From Chitinophaga sp. 180180018-3 (GTDB lineage: Bacteria > Bacteroidota > Bacteroidia > Chitinophagales > Chitinophagaceae): DNA of 64,000 nt. Below, piece after piece: positions 35,534 through 45,431 of this stretch. The stretch is taken from NCBI RefSeq assembly GCF_037893185.1, contig NZ_CP140772.1, forward strand, positions 5,828,001-5,892,000, given 5' to 3'. Below the pieces are notes generated by a model. It was given only the letters and a program-made list of their open reading frames with translations. It was not told the origin of the DNA and made no database searches. Numbering within the stretch: position 1 is the first letter of the stretch; each line of letters starts with the position of its first letter. The position numbers and the translations under genes were made by a program.

Positions 35534-36409
35534 TTATCCTGCTATCTCTGCTGCATCATACACCGGTGCACCTCCTTCCCTTCCGGCTACCAGCGCACCC
35601 AGCCTGTTGGCAAATGCCAGGCATGCTGCGGCCGGTTGCTGTTGTATTAAGCTATGCAGGAAACCCGCCAGGAATGCGTCTCCACTACCGATAGTATCTA
35701 CCACCTGTACCGGTATTCCCGGCTCGTTATAAAAAGTATTATTCATCCAGAGCAATGCACCATCTGCTCCTTTGGTAACCACTATCACCGGTATCCTGAA
35801 CCTGGCACTCAGCTCTTTCACGGCTGTTTCCATATCTGCATAGCGTGTATGCCAGGCCGTGATCAGCTCCAGCTCCTGGTTATTCAGTTTCAGCACATGG
35901 CATTCCTGCAACAGCCATTCGATATGTGCCTGTGTATAATGCGGCTCCCGGAGGTTTACATCCAGCACCTTCGTAAGATCTGCTTTCAGCAACTCCGTCA
36001 GGGTGCACTTCGTTACCTCATGCCGGGAACAGAGGCTCCCAAACACTACATACCGGCTGTCGGACCGCTTAACCCGCGCTTCCAGGGCCGGCGTCCATTC
36101 GATAAAGTCCCAGGCCGAGGGGAATACAATATCATAGCGAACATCGCGTGGATTACTCATATCGGCAAATACCCGCCCCGTTTCATGTAAGGGATCGGTT
36201 TGTATCAGAGAAATATCTATTCCCATGACAGACAGCATATCCGTCAGCAGCCTGCCCCGCTTGTCGTTGCCTATCTTTGATACCAGCGCTACCTGTTCGC
36301 CCAGCCGCTTCAGATGGTATGCTACATTCATCACTGCTCCTCCGGGCACTTCTTTCTCAGGCAGGATATCCCATAACATCTCTCCAAAACATACGATACT
36401 GTCTGTCAT
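35534..36409 (-). CDS. PfkB-family sugar kinase (fructokinase-like)
   Basis: ATP-dependent sugar kinase of 291 residues. The ATG at 36409 (TDSIVCFGEMLWDIL) is chosen because that is where the ribokinase-like fold begins; an ATG at 36511 would overlap the divergent VIT gene. Motifs: PGGAVMNVAYHLKRLG (substrate loop), VVTKGADGALLW, and DTIGSGDAFLAGFLHSL with the catalytic Asp of GSGD. The FGEMLWDILP start resembles fructokinases, but ribose, keto-gluconate or other sugars are possible. Confidence 0.9.
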   Translation of the reverse strand: MTDSIVCFGEMLWDILPEKEVPGGAVMNVAYHLKRLGEQVALVSKIGNDKRGRLLTDMLSVMGIDISLIQTDPLHETGRVFADMSNPRDVRYDIVFPSAWDFIEWTPALEARVKRSDSRYVVFGSLCSRHEVTKCTLTELLKADLTKVLDVNLREPHYTQAHIEWLLQECHVLKLNNQELELITAWHTRYADMETAVKELSARFRIPVIVVTKGADGALLWMNNTFYNEPGIPVQVVDTIGSGDAFLAGFLHSLIQQQPAAACLAFANRLGALVAGREGGAPVYDAAEIAG

Positions 36410-36448
36410 AATTTTTCCTGTTTTGATACGCAGGTAACAATGAGTATT

Positions 36449-36456
36449 TACCTTTG
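36449..36456 (+). promoter_or_regulatory. possible -7 element (TACCTTTG) of the VIT-family gene
   Basis: Matches TAnnTTTG, 42 bp before the ATG at 36499. A TTTG at 36422-36425 is 23 bp upstream, the long end of the range reported for Bacteroidota promoters. Confidence 0.4.
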
Positions 36457-36498
36457 CTTTGTCTCTACAAAATACGATAAAGCCCTTATATTTATCAT

Positions 36499-37191
36499 AT
36501 GAACACACCACATCAGGAACAGCACTTAAAAAGCTCGGATTTTATTACGGATATGGTCATCGGTATGAGCGACGGTCTTACCGTGCCGTTTGCGCTGGCT
36601 GCGGGCCTTAGCGGCGCTGTAAGCAGCAATAGCATTATCCTCACCGCCGGCATCGCGGAAATTGTGGCAGGTTGTATTGCGATGGGCCTGGGTGGATACC
36701 TGGCCGGCAAAACGGAACTGGAACATTACGATAGCGAATTAAAACGCGAATACGATGAAGTGCAGCATGTACCGGAAAAGGAAATAGAGGAAGTGAAAGA
36801 AATATTTGCAGAATACGGACTCAGTGCAGAGGCACAACAGTTGATTGCAACGGAGTTGTCGAAAGACAAGGACAAATGGGTGAATTTCATGATGAAATTT
36901 GAGCTGGGGCTTGAAGCACCTGATCCGAACCGGGCCAGGAAAAGCGCGCTCACAATAGGTGCTTCCTATTTTGTGGGAGGGTTGCTGCCATTATCAGCTT
37001 ATATCTTCACCGCAACCCCGCAACAGGGGCTGATTGGTTCCACTATACTCACAGTGATCTGCCTGTTTGTATTCGGTTATTTTAAAAGCAAGGTAACGGG
37101 TCAGCCACCGCTGTCCGGTGCGCTGAAAGTAACTATGATCGGCATTCTGGCTGCAGCTGCGGCTTTCGCCATTGCCAAACTGGTTGCCTGA
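36499..37191 (+). CDS. VIT1/CCC1-family metal transporter
   Basis: Inner-membrane divalent metal (iron or manganese) transporter of 230 residues. The family's first helix motif is clear (DMVIGMSDGLTVPFALAAGL), followed by GIAEIVAGCIAMGLGGYLAG, a cytoplasmic charged loop (about 75-150, including EVQHVPEKEIEEVKEIF, which in plant homologues binds metal through Glu residues), and three more hydrophobic segments to the end. Single gene, divergent from the sugar kinase. Confidence 0.93.
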   Translation: MNTPHQEQHLKSSDFITDMVIGMSDGLTVPFALAAGLSGAVSSNSIILTAGIAEIVAGCIAMGLGGYLAGKTELEHYDSELKREYDEVQHVPEKEIEEVKEIFAEYGLSAEAQQLIATELSKDKDKWVNFMMKFELGLEAPDPNRARKSALTIGASYFVGGLLPLSAYIFTATPQQGLIGSTILTVICLFVFGYFKSKVTGQPPLSGALKVTMIGILAAAAAFAIAKLVA

Positions 37192-37239
37192 TTTGTTTAC
37201 AACTATTTATCCGAAATTTGTTACCCAATTTAAAAGAGT

Positions 37240-39360
37240 ATGAAAGTTTGCATTGCTGAAAAACCCAGCGTGGCAAGGGATATTGCAGAAGTGATCGGGG
37301 CAGCACAGCGTAAAGACGGTTATTATGAGGGGAATGGCTACCAGGTAACCTGGACCTTCGGACATTTCTGTACCCTTAAGGAACCGCACGACTACTACGA
37401 GCAATGGAAGTTCTGGCGACTGGAAGATCTGCCGATGATACCTCCCAGCTTCGGCATTAAACTCATTGAAAATTCAGGCGTACAAAAGCAGTTCAAAATA
37501 ATCGAAAACCTGGTGCAGCAATGCGACGAAGTAATTAACTGCGGGGATGCCGGGCAGGAAGGAGAACTCATACAACGCTGGGTGCTGCTTAAAGCCCGGT
37601 GTGCGGCGCCTGTAAAACGGCTGTGGATATCTTCCCTAACGGAACAGGCTATACGCGATGGCTTCAGCCACCTGAAAGAAGCAGACCAGTACAACAACCT
37701 CTATGCTGCCGGCAGCGCCCGGGCAATAGGCGATTGGCTGCTGGGTATGAATGCCACACGCCTGTTCACTAAAAAATTTGCGCAGGGCAAAACGGTGCTT
37801 TCCATAGGACGGGTGCAAACGCCTACCCTTGCCATGATTGTACAACGGCAGAAAGAAATCAACGCCTTTGTTTCGGAAGACTACTGGGAGCTCAAAACCA
37901 TTTACCGGGAAACGGAATTCACCGCTACCATCGACCGGCTCAAGAGTCCGGATAAAGCTGCCAAAGGGCTTGCCTATCTGAAAGAGCATCCGTTCGAGGT
38001 CACATCTTTCGAAAAAAAAGACGGCAAAGAAGGCAATCCGCGCCTGTTCGACCTCACCGCCCTGCAGGTGGAAGCCAATAAAAAATTCGCGTATACTGCA
38101 GATGATACGCTGAAACATATCCAGAACCTTTACGAAAAAAAACTGGTCACCTACCCCAGGGTAGATACCACGTATCTCTCTGAAGATCTGCATCCCAAGA
38201 TTGCGGGCATCCTGCAGGATCTGACGCCATATGCTGCGCTGACCGCGCCGCTGCTGGCTAATCCTATCCCCAAGCTGAAAACCGTTTTTGACGACAAAAA
38301 AGTAACGGATCACCACGCCATCATTCCTACCGGTGTATATCCCAGCAGTCTTCCGCTCGAAGAAAAGAAGATATACGACCTCGTGGCACGCCGCTTCATC
38401 GCCGCATTTTATCCGGAATGTAAAATCTCCAATACCACCGTGCTGGGAAAAGTAGGCCAGGTACCATTTAAAGTAACCGGTAAGCAAATCCTGGAACCCG
38501 GCTGGAAAGAAGTATATGCCAATGATGTGAAGGAAAAAAAGGAAGGTGAGGAAGAAGAAAAAATACTGCCACATTTCGAAGCAGGTGAAAGCGGTCCGCA
38601 TACACCCCGCATTCACCAGGGAAAAACTTCTCCCCCCAAAGCCTTTACAGAAGCCTCTTTACTGAGAGCCATGGAAACAGCAGGCAAGCAGGTAGATGAT
38701 GAAGAAATGAGGGAGCTACTGAAAGACAACGGTATTGGCAGGCCTTCCACACGCGCCAATATCATTGAAACTTTGTTCCGCAGGAAGTACATAGAAAAGA
38801 AAAAGAAGAACATCTATGCCACTCAAACCGGCATGGATCTTATCGATACCATACAATCTGAATTACTGAAAAGTGCCGAGCTTACAGGCCAGTGGGAACG
38901 CAAACTACGCCTCATTGAAAAAGGCGAATATGCCATGGAAACCTTTAAGGACGAGCTGATACAGATGGTAGTGGATCTTACCAAAGAAGTAAAAACCGCC
39001 AGCTATAAGTTCATTACCGTTGCCCCCGATCCTCCACCGGAACCAGTGGAAAAGGAAAAGCCAAAGAAAGAGCCCAAGCCGAAAAAGGCGGTGGTATTGG
39101 AAGAAATACAATGCCCCAAATGCAAGACCCATCTGCTTCGCAAGGGCAACACAGCCTATGGCTGCGCCAATTTCAGGGAATGCGGCTTCAAGCTGCCTTT
39201 TGAAATATTCGGCAAAAAACTGAACGACAAACAACTCGCTGATCTGCTCACCAAAGGCAAAACTTCCAGATTAAAAGGCTTCAAACTGCCGGGCAGTACT
39301 GATGAAACAGAAGGTAAACTGGTGATGGGTGAGGATTTCAGCCCCCGGTTGGAACAATAA
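37240..39360 (+). CDS. topB: type IA DNA topoisomerase (topoisomerase III-like)
   Basis: Relaxes or decatenates DNA by single-strand passage. The 706 residues start with a TOPRIM domain (KVCIAEKPSVARDIAEVIG; second motif GDAGQEGELIQRW). The active-site tyrosine is Y305 (LVTYPRVDTTYL), and the conserved GIGRPSTRANII is near residue 500. A C-terminal four-cysteine zinc ribbon (CPKC ... C ... C) is followed by a TopoIA C-terminal repeat-like KTSRLKGFKLPG. The first TOPRIM pair reads D-A-G rather than D-x-D, as in many topoisomerase III proteins of this type. Single gene. Confidence 0.92.
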   Translation: MKVCIAEKPSVARDIAEVIGAAQRKDGYYEGNGYQVTWTFGHFCTLKEPHDYYEQWKFWRLEDLPMIPPSFGIKLIENSGVQKQFKIIENLVQQCDEVINCGDAGQEGELIQRWVLLKARCAAPVKRLWISSLTEQAIRDGFSHLKEADQYNNLYAAGSARAIGDWLLGMNATRLFTKKFAQGKTVLSIGRVQTPTLAMIVQRQKEINAFVSEDYWELKTIYRETEFTATIDRLKSPDKAAKGLAYLKEHPFEVTSFEKKDGKEGNPRLFDLTALQVEANKKFAYTADDTLKHIQNLYEKKLVTYPRVDTTYLSEDLHPKIAGILQDLTPYAALTAPLLANPIPKLKTVFDDKKVTDHHAIIPTGVYPSSLPLEEKKIYDLVARRFIAAFYPECKISNTTVLGKVGQVPFKVTGKQILEPGWKEVYANDVKEKKEGEEEEKILPHFEAGESGPHTPRIHQGKTSPPKAFTEASLLRAMETAGKQVDDEEMRELLKDNGIGRPSTRANIIETLFRRKYIEKKKKNIYATQTGMDLIDTIQSELLKSAELTGQWERKLRLIEKGEYAMETFKDELIQMVVDLTKEVKTASYKFITVAPDPPPEPVEKEKPKKEPKPKKAVVLEEIQCPKCKTHLLRKGNTAYGCANFRECGFKLPFEIFGKKLNDKQLADLLTKGKTSRLKGFKLPGSTDETEGKLVMGEDFSPRLEQ

Positions 39361-39432
39361 CCGTTCGTATAAAATAATGAGAAAAGCAAAACGCATCTGT
39401 TATCTTGTTGGTGAATTATCAACCAGGTATAC

Positions 39433-42126
39433 ATGCTTTCTACGTTTAAAACTCAGGTACTGTTATTTATTCTCTTTTGTTCATCGGGCTTTAGCAGCCT
39501 TGCGCAGCAGGCTACGCCCTGCGCTCCTGCCACCCTTCAATGCGAGCACCTGCCTACTCCACTTGGTGTGGATGCCCAACATCCCCGCCTCAGCTGGCAA
39601 CTGGCCGACCAGCGCGACAATGCCCGGCAAACCGCTTATCTTGTTCGTGTAGGTACTGATTCCCTTTCCCTGGAATCCAACCCGGTATGGACTTCCGGCC
39701 GGGTGAACACCTCCAGCATATTAGTGCCCTACCAGGGTAAGCCCCTGCAACCATTTACCCGCTATTACTGGAGCGTGGAAGTATGGGATAAAGACGGGCA
39801 TAAATCCGCCCCCGTTCGCTCCTGGTTTGAAACCGGTATGATGCAGCAAAGCAACTGGAAAGGCGCCTGGATTAGCGATGGTACGGATGTGCAGCTTAAA
39901 CCCGCCGCCAGTTTCAGGAAAGTATTCTCTACCACTAAAACGATTAAAACAGCCCGTGCATACATTGCCGTAGCCGGACTATACGAACTGTATATCAATG
40001 GCCGCAAAGCCGGCACACACCGCCTCGATCCCATGTATACACGATTCGACCGGCGCACCCTTTACGTTACCTACGATGTGACACCGCTGTTGCAGCAAGG
40101 CCAAAACGCCATTGGCGTGCTGCTCGGCAATGGCTGGTACAATCACCAGTCCACCGCCGTATGGAACTTCCACGAAGCCCCCTGGCGCGGCCGCCCCGCA
40201 TTTTGTATGGATCTTCGTATAACCTATACCGATGGCAGCACAGCAACCATCAGTACAGGCAAAGACTGGAAAACAGCGCTGGGACCAGTTGTATTCAATA
40301 GCATTTATACCGCTGAACATTACGATGCCCGCCTGGAACAGCCCGGATGGAACACCACCAGCTTCGACGATAGCAAATGGCATGATGTTATATTCCGCGC
40401 GGCGCCATCGCCGCATATCGTTTCCCAGCTGCTTTATCCCGTGGAGAACGTAGAAGAGATCCCCGCTGTGGCGATGCGCCGGGTAAATGACACTACCTGT
40501 ATATACGACCTCGGCAGAAATATTGCCGGTGTTAGCCGGATCAGGGTAAGCGGTGCCGCCGGCACCGTAATACGCCTCAAACACGGCGAACAACTCGATA
40601 AACAGGGGCGCGTAGACCTTTCCAATATCATAGTGCATTACCGCCCTAAAGACGACAGCGATCCTTTCCAGACGGATATATTTACACTAAGTGGCAAGGG
40701 CGAAGAAACCTTCATGCCCCACTTCAACTACAAAGGCTTTCAATACGTGGAAGTGAGCAGCAGCCAACCGGTTCAGCTGACGCAGCAAAGCCTGACCGGC
40801 TATTTTATGCACAGCAATGTACCTCCTGCCGGGCATATCAGTTGCTCCGATACGATGATCAATAAACTGTGGTCGGCCACGAATAATGCGTATCTGTCGA
40901 ACCTGTTCGGATACCCGACCGACTGCCCGCAACGTGAAAAGAACGGCTGGACGGGCGATGCGCAGATTGCCATCGAAACAGGGCTGTATAATTTTGACGG
41001 CATCACGGTATATGAAAAATGGCTCGCCGATCATCGCGATGAGCAGCAGCCCAACGGCGTGCTGCCGTCTATTATTCCAACCGGCGGCTGGGGCTATGAA
41101 TGGGGTAACGGGCCCGACTGGACCAGCACCATTGCCATTATTCCCTGGAATATTTATTTGTTTTACGGAGATACCACCCTGCTCGCTGCCTCTTATGAAA
41201 ACATACGCCGCTATGTAGATCGCATCACGGCTATAAGTCCATCTGGTTTAACTACCTGGGGCCTGGGCGACTGGGTACCGGTGAAATCGCAATCGCCGGT
41301 AGAATTCACCTCTACTGCTTACTACTATGCAGACGCGCTCATCCTCTCCAAAGCCGCGCGACTATTCGGCAAAACCGCCGACTACCAGCAATACAGTGCG
41401 CTGGCAGAAAAGATTAAAAATGCATTCAACACCAAATACCTGAACAGTGCTAACGGCATTTACGATAAAGGACTGCAAACAGAACAGAGCGTGGCATTAT
41501 ACTGGGGCCTTGTTCCCGAAGCCATGAAAAGCAAAGCAGCAGCGGCGTTGGCGCAGCGGGTAGCTGCAGACAATTATCATCTCGACGTAGGATTACTTGG
41601 CACTAAAAGCATACTCAATGCACTCAGTGAAAATGGTTATGCCGATATCGCCTACCGGCTGGCAGCCCAGCGCAGCTTCCCTTCCTGGGGTTACTGGATC
41701 ATGAATGGCGCTACTACCCTGTACGAAAACTGGGATATCAATCGTGCTACGGACCTTTCGAGGAATCATATTATGTTTGGGGAAATCGGCGCCTGGATGT
41801 ATAAAGGGATAGCCGGCATCAGGCCGGATGAAAATGCACCGGGCTTCAGAAATATCCTGCTGCATCCGTTTTTCCCGGCGGAGCTGGAGCATTTCGAAGC
41901 CAGTCATTACAGTCCGTATGGCGCTATTACCACCTCCTGGAAACGCGAAGGCGCCGCTATCCGATACAGTGTCAGCGTACCCGCCAATGCTACAGCCGAC
42001 ATCTATTTTCCTGTCTCTCTGCAACAAAAAATATACATGAACAATCATCCTCTGGCGCTTCAGGCGGATGCTAAAGGATTACGTTATCATATTACTGCCG
42101 GAACAAAGGAATTTCAGATCCGGTAA
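39433..42126 (+). CDS. secreted alpha-L-rhamnosidase, glycoside hydrolase family 78
   Basis: Removes terminal alpha-L-rhamnose from plant glycans. The 897 residues carry a signal peptide (VLLFILFCSSGFSSLAQQ), a beta-sandwich N-terminal region with FRKVFSTTKTIKTARAYI, and the (alpha/alpha)6 catalytic domain. The catalytic signature is intact: D497-C-P-Q-R-E502 ... W506-T-G-D509, matching D567, E572, W576 and D579 of the Bacillus enzyme RhaB. The end is a beta-sandwich cap (SHYSPYGAITTSWKREG). It is convergent with rpiA and overlaps it by 13 bp. Confidence 0.94.
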   Translation: MLSTFKTQVLLFILFCSSGFSSLAQQATPCAPATLQCEHLPTPLGVDAQHPRLSWQLADQRDNARQTAYLVRVGTDSLSLESNPVWTSGRVNTSSILVPYQGKPLQPFTRYYWSVEVWDKDGHKSAPVRSWFETGMMQQSNWKGAWISDGTDVQLKPAASFRKVFSTTKTIKTARAYIAVAGLYELYINGRKAGTHRLDPMYTRFDRRTLYVTYDVTPLLQQGQNAIGVLLGNGWYNHQSTAVWNFHEAPWRGRPAFCMDLRITYTDGSTATISTGKDWKTALGPVVFNSIYTAEHYDARLEQPGWNTTSFDDSKWHDVIFRAAPSPHIVSQLLYPVENVEEIPAVAMRRVNDTTCIYDLGRNIAGVSRIRVSGAAGTVIRLKHGEQLDKQGRVDLSNIIVHYRPKDDSDPFQTDIFTLSGKGEETFMPHFNYKGFQYVEVSSSQPVQLTQQSLTGYFMHSNVPPAGHISCSDTMINKLWSATNNAYLSNLFGYPTDCPQREKNGWTGDAQIAIETGLYNFDGITVYEKWLADHRDEQQPNGVLPSIIPTGGWGYEWGNGPDWTSTIAIIPWNIYLFYGDTTLLAASYENIRRYVDRITAISPSGLTTWGLGDWVPVKSQSPVEFTSTAYYYADALILSKAARLFGKTADYQQYSALAEKIKNAFNTKYLNSANGIYDKGLQTEQSVALYWGLVPEAMKSKAAAALAQRVAADNYHLDVGLLGTKSILNALSENGYADIAYRLAAQRSFPSWGYWIMNGATTLYENWDINRATDLSRNHIMFGEIGAWMYKGIAGIRPDENAPGFRNILLHPFFPAELEHFEASHYSPYGAITTSWKREGAAIRYSVSVPANATADIYFPVSLQQKIYMNNHPLALQADAKGLRYHITAGTKEFQIR

Positions 42127-42806
42127 GCCGGATCCCTGGGGATAATTTCCACTCCTTTCTTTCCCGCTATGACCGCAACGTGCGCCATATTGTAAAAAAG
42201 AGAAGTTTCCAGTATACCGGGAATTCCCTTCAGGCGGGCATTCAGACTGTCTAATGGCGGGAAAGAACGGAACCAGATATCGATCAGCATATTGCCATTT
42301 TCCGTGATCACCGCGCCATCTTTTTTGTTGCTGAGCCGGATTTCAGGCCGGGCCAGCGAAAACAGGCTGCTGAGCCTTTTCAGCACAAATGCCATTGCTT
42401 CAGGCAACACTTCAATCACCACCGGAAAAGTAGTATACAATTGCGCCACATATTTGGAGCCATCCCCCACGAGGATAAATTTTTCTGCCATAGCGGCCAG
42501 CAGCTTTTCATGCGTGTGAATACCACCGCCGCTTTTCAGGGCATTCAGCTGATGATCCAGCTGATCGCAGCCGTCGAAGTACAGATCCAGTGCAGCGGTA
42601 TCGCTTACTGCCTGTGTCCGGAAGCCGTGTTCTTTCAGTAATTGTAAAGTATTGTAGGAAGATGTAACCGTGGTAATGCTTTCGTGCAATGCTGCGCGCT
42701 CTTTCAGAAAATTCACCATCAGGGCGATGGTAGAGCCTGCGCCAAAACCAACGACGTGCCCGGGTTGTATAAAATTCAGTGCTGCAAGTGCTGCTTCTTC
42801 CTTCAT
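42114..42806 (-). CDS. rpiA: ribose-5-phosphate isomerase A
   Basis: Interconverts ribose-5-phosphate and ribulose-5-phosphate in the pentose phosphate pathway. The 230-residue sequence has the phosphate-binding loop VVGFGAGSTIALMV, the DGCDQLDHQLNALKSGGG segment (standard DGADE-x-D ... K-G-G-G, with Asp to Gln at one position) and the catalytic Glu in HTHEKLLAAMA (normally REK), then FILVGDGSKYV. The departures from the Escherichia consensus are modest. It would feed pentoses such as arabinose, after conversion, into central metabolism. It overlaps the convergent rhamnosidase gene by 13 bp. Confidence 0.9.
   Translation of the reverse strand: MKEEAALAALNFIQPGHVVGFGAGSTIALMVNFLKERAALHESITTVTSSYNTLQLLKEHGFRTQAVSDTAALDLYFDGCDQLDHQLNALKSGGGIHTHEKLLAAMAEKFILVGDGSKYVAQLYTTFPVVIEVLPEAMAFVLKRLSSLFSLARPEIRLSNKKDGAVITENGNMLIDIWFRSFPPLDSLNARLKGIPGILETSLFYNMAHVAVIAGKKGVEIIPRDPAYRI
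42117..42134. terminator. short hairpin at the overlap of convergent rhamnosidase and rpiA ends
   Basis: GATCCGG (42117-42123) and CCGGATC (42128-42134) form a 7-bp stem with a TAAG tetraloop that contains the rhamnosidase stop codon. Small and without a T tract, so only a weak terminator candidate. Confidence 0.35.
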
Positions 42807-42834
42807 AATGATATTTTTGATGATCCTGGTGAAA

Positions 42835-42842
42835 CAAAGATA
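42835..42842 (-). promoter_or_regulatory. possible -7 element (TATCTTTG) of rpiA
   Basis: Minus-strand match to TAnnTTTG, 28 bp upstream of the rpiA ATG (leader about 22 nt). No TTG is present at the -33 distance. Confidence 0.4.
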
Positions 42843-42885
42843 TAGCCATTCGGGTTATCCTGCATCACCAGGATCATCAGAAAAA

Positions 42886-45339
42886 TCATCCTTTGAGCAC
42901 GTAGCTCATCCCTTTCTTTGTGTTGAAGGTTAGTATACCGTTATGGTACTGATGCGGAATAACGGCGCCGTTGAGGTCTTTCACCACGGTGCTTCCCGGC
43001 AGTTGTATGCGGCAGGGCAGTCCACTGTTGGAGCGGATACTGATATCTTTTGCCTGTTTATTTTTCCAGGAGAAGCTTACCACAAAGCCATTCACAGCGC
43101 AGAGTCCTTTTACTTTTCCTTCGCTGAACGATTCATTATCCGGCAATGCGGGCAGCAGGCGGATAATATTTTCCGCGCCGTGGCTTTGCAGGAGCATTTC
43201 CGCGATACCCGCTACGGCGCCCAGGTTTCCGTCGATCTGGAACGGAGGATGTGCGCAGAACAGGTTGGCGTAGGTACCTGCTCCTGAATTCATTTGAATT
43301 TCACTGCCAGCAGCAGCTGGCGTCCAGAGAGCATGGAGCATTTTGTAAGCGTGGTTGCCATCACCTAGGCGCGCCCAGAAGGCGATCTTCCAGGCACGTG
43401 ACCAGCCGGTGCCGGCGTCGCCCCGCCGAAGCAGCGTTTTCTCCGCAGCTGCCGCCAGATCAGGCGTATCCCAGGGTGTAATTTCATCGTAAGGATACAG
43501 GCCATACAAGGGGGAAACATGGCGGTGATGCGGATCTGCTTCTTTATAGTCGACCAGCCATTCCTGTATACCACCGGTAGAAGCACTGATCTGATTGGGT
43601 GCAAGGCGGCCCAGCACCAGTTTAAGGCTATCGGCCCAGGCCTTATCTGTTTTCAGGATCTGTGCTGCTTCCAGGTTTGCGTGCAACAACTCGCGGCCTA
43701 TCTGCATATCCATCGTGGGGCCCATGCAGGTTTGCCCCTCCCGGCCATCGGGCAGCACGTACGCATTCTCCGGCGAATTGGAAGGCGCCGTTACCAGCCA
43801 CTGGTGCGATGGTTCGGTGATAAGAATATCTTTATAAAACAGCGCGGCACCTTTCAGCACCGGGTATATTTCCTTCAGGAATTGCTGATCGTTTGTATAC
43901 TGGTAATGTTTCCAGAGATGACTAACTACCCAGGCACCTCCTGTGAGTGCAGATCCCCAGCTGGCCCCTTCTCCGGGGGAAGTAAAACCCCATGGATTGG
44001 TGATCACATGCGCCACCCAGCCACGGGCTTTGTAATAGGTTTCTGCAGTATGCCGGCCGTACTTCGACATCTGTTTCGCCAATGTAAACAGCGGCTGATG
44101 GCAGTCGGACAGGTTGGTGACTTCTGCCAGCCAGTAGTTCATCTCCACATTAATATCCAGGTGATAATCGCCATTCCAGGGCGTCTGGTATTCCTCTGCC
44201 CACAGGCCCTGCAGGTTAGCAGGCATTCCGTTCTTACGGGAAGAGCTGATCAGCAGATAACGGCCGAAATTAAAATACAGTGCCGCCAGCGAAGCATCCT
44301 GCCCGTTTTTCTGCAGGCGTTCCAAACGCTGTAACGTAGAGATATCTTTTACGGCGTCCTGTGCTTTATCTGTAAACGACAACCTGCAACGATCAAAGAA
44401 AGAAGTGTAGTCCGCCACGTGGTGGCGCAGCAGCTCCGGCCATTTTACGGCCACCGCTTTCGCAATATCCGTCTTTACCTGAGGCATCGGATCCGGCCCC
44501 GGTTTCTCAACATTGGGCCAGTTCATATTTGTATGAGCTGCCACCAGCAATAAACATTCGTCGGCGCCGCTTACCACTACCTGATCCTGTTGTTGCGTTT
44601 TAGTGCCTCCTTTCGTCAGTACTTTCAGCACAGCAGCGTATTTCACACCCGCGTCCCCATTACCGCCATCCAGCATTCCGTTCATTTCCACGGCATCCCC
44701 AGCTACGCGGATGCCGGCCCTTTCCCGGCGATACAGGCCGGTACTGAAGGAAAGTCCGCCAGGTTTGTTACTCGTTAACCTGATCACCGCCACCTGTTGC
44801 GGAGCGGATACCAGTACCTCTTCTTTAAAGGCAATGCCATTCCTCTCCCAGCTCACTGTGCCTATAGCGCTATCGAGCCTTAACACGCGTTGGTAATTAC
44901 GTATATCCGATACCGTATCTTTCCATTGTATAAAAAGATCTCCCAGGGTCTGGTAACATCCGAATTTCACTTTAGCCCCATTACCGCTACCGGAGCCGGG
45001 GCCCTGGCAGATAAAATATTGCTGCAGCACCTGCTGTGCTTCGATATTCTTTCCCTCCAGCAGCAGCTGCCTTATCTGCGGCAGGTATTTCACCGCTTCG
45101 CGGCTGTCGGCGTCCTGAACACCGCCCGCCCACATGGAAATTTCATTCAGTACAATTCGTTCCCGGTTGGTATTCCCGAACACCATGGCTCCTATCCGGC
45201 CGTTGCCTAAGGGAGCAGATGCCGTAAAATGTTTCGCCGGTTCATCGAAACGTACCGTTACATCGGATTGCGCAGCAGTGGCTAAGGTAGCCAGTAAAAG
45301 TGCAGTAGATAGCGTGGAATATTTGTAGCGTTTCATCAT
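42886..45339 (-). CDS. secreted glycoside hydrolase family 95 (alpha-L-fucosidase or alpha-L-galactosidase)
   Basis: Inverting exo-glycosidase of 817 residues with a signal peptide (STALLLATLATAAQS). The GH95 N-terminal domain is clear (DEPAKHFTASAPLGNGRIGAMV, NEISMWAGG). In the (alpha/alpha)6 domain, the general acid is probably E550 (IGRELLHANL) and the general base D703 (FQIDGNLG). The paired Asn site of the Bifidobacterium enzyme (N421-x-N423) reads D395-I-N397 here (YHLDINVEMNYW), so the first Asn is an Asp. Substrate could be alpha-1,2-fucose or L-galactose on plant glycans. It stands 79 bp upstream of rpiA and 92 bp downstream of the BrkB-type gene, all on the minus strand. Confidence 0.92.
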   Translation of the reverse strand: MMKRYKYSTLSTALLLATLATAAQSDVTVRFDEPAKHFTASAPLGNGRIGAMVFGNTNRERIVLNEISMWAGGVQDADSREAVKYLPQIRQLLLEGKNIEAQQVLQQYFICQGPGSGSGNGAKVKFGCYQTLGDLFIQWKDTVSDIRNYQRVLRLDSAIGTVSWERNGIAFKEEVLVSAPQQVAVIRLTSNKPGGLSFSTGLYRRERAGIRVAGDAVEMNGMLDGGNGDAGVKYAAVLKVLTKGGTKTQQQDQVVVSGADECLLLVAAHTNMNWPNVEKPGPDPMPQVKTDIAKAVAVKWPELLRHHVADYTSFFDRCRLSFTDKAQDAVKDISTLQRLERLQKNGQDASLAALYFNFGRYLLISSSRKNGMPANLQGLWAEEYQTPWNGDYHLDINVEMNYWLAEVTNLSDCHQPLFTLAKQMSKYGRHTAETYYKARGWVAHVITNPWGFTSPGEGASWGSALTGGAWVVSHLWKHYQYTNDQQFLKEIYPVLKGAALFYKDILITEPSHQWLVTAPSNSPENAYVLPDGREGQTCMGPTMDMQIGRELLHANLEAAQILKTDKAWADSLKLVLGRLAPNQISASTGGIQEWLVDYKEADPHHRHVSPLYGLYPYDEITPWDTPDLAAAAEKTLLRRGDAGTGWSRAWKIAFWARLGDGNHAYKMLHALWTPAAAGSEIQMNSGAGTYANLFCAHPPFQIDGNLGAVAGIAEMLLQSHGAENIIRLLPALPDNESFSEGKVKGLCAVNGFVVSFSWKNKQAKDISIRSNSGLPCRIQLPGSTVVKDLNGAVIPHQYHNGILTFNTKKGMSYVLKG

Positions 45340-45431
45340 TCTATCAAGATAGAGAAAATAGGTGTCCGCAGGGAGCAGATGTTAAATAACGATCATAAAA
45401 AGCTAAACGCTCACCAGTCGGGATAACTGCC

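Noticed and set aside
37550..37580. TOPRIM motif of the topoisomerase reading D-A-G instead of D-x-D
   Set aside because: This variant is common among topoisomerase III proteins of this type and the remaining catalytic residues are present, so it is not evidence of inactivity.
37636..38616. A 326-codon open frame on the minus strand
   Set aside because: Antisense to the topoisomerase gene, whose motifs are continuous. Composition is atypical (many Phe and Cys).
43519..44334. A 271-codon open frame on the + strand
   Set aside because: Antisense to the GH95 gene, with no recognisable domain.
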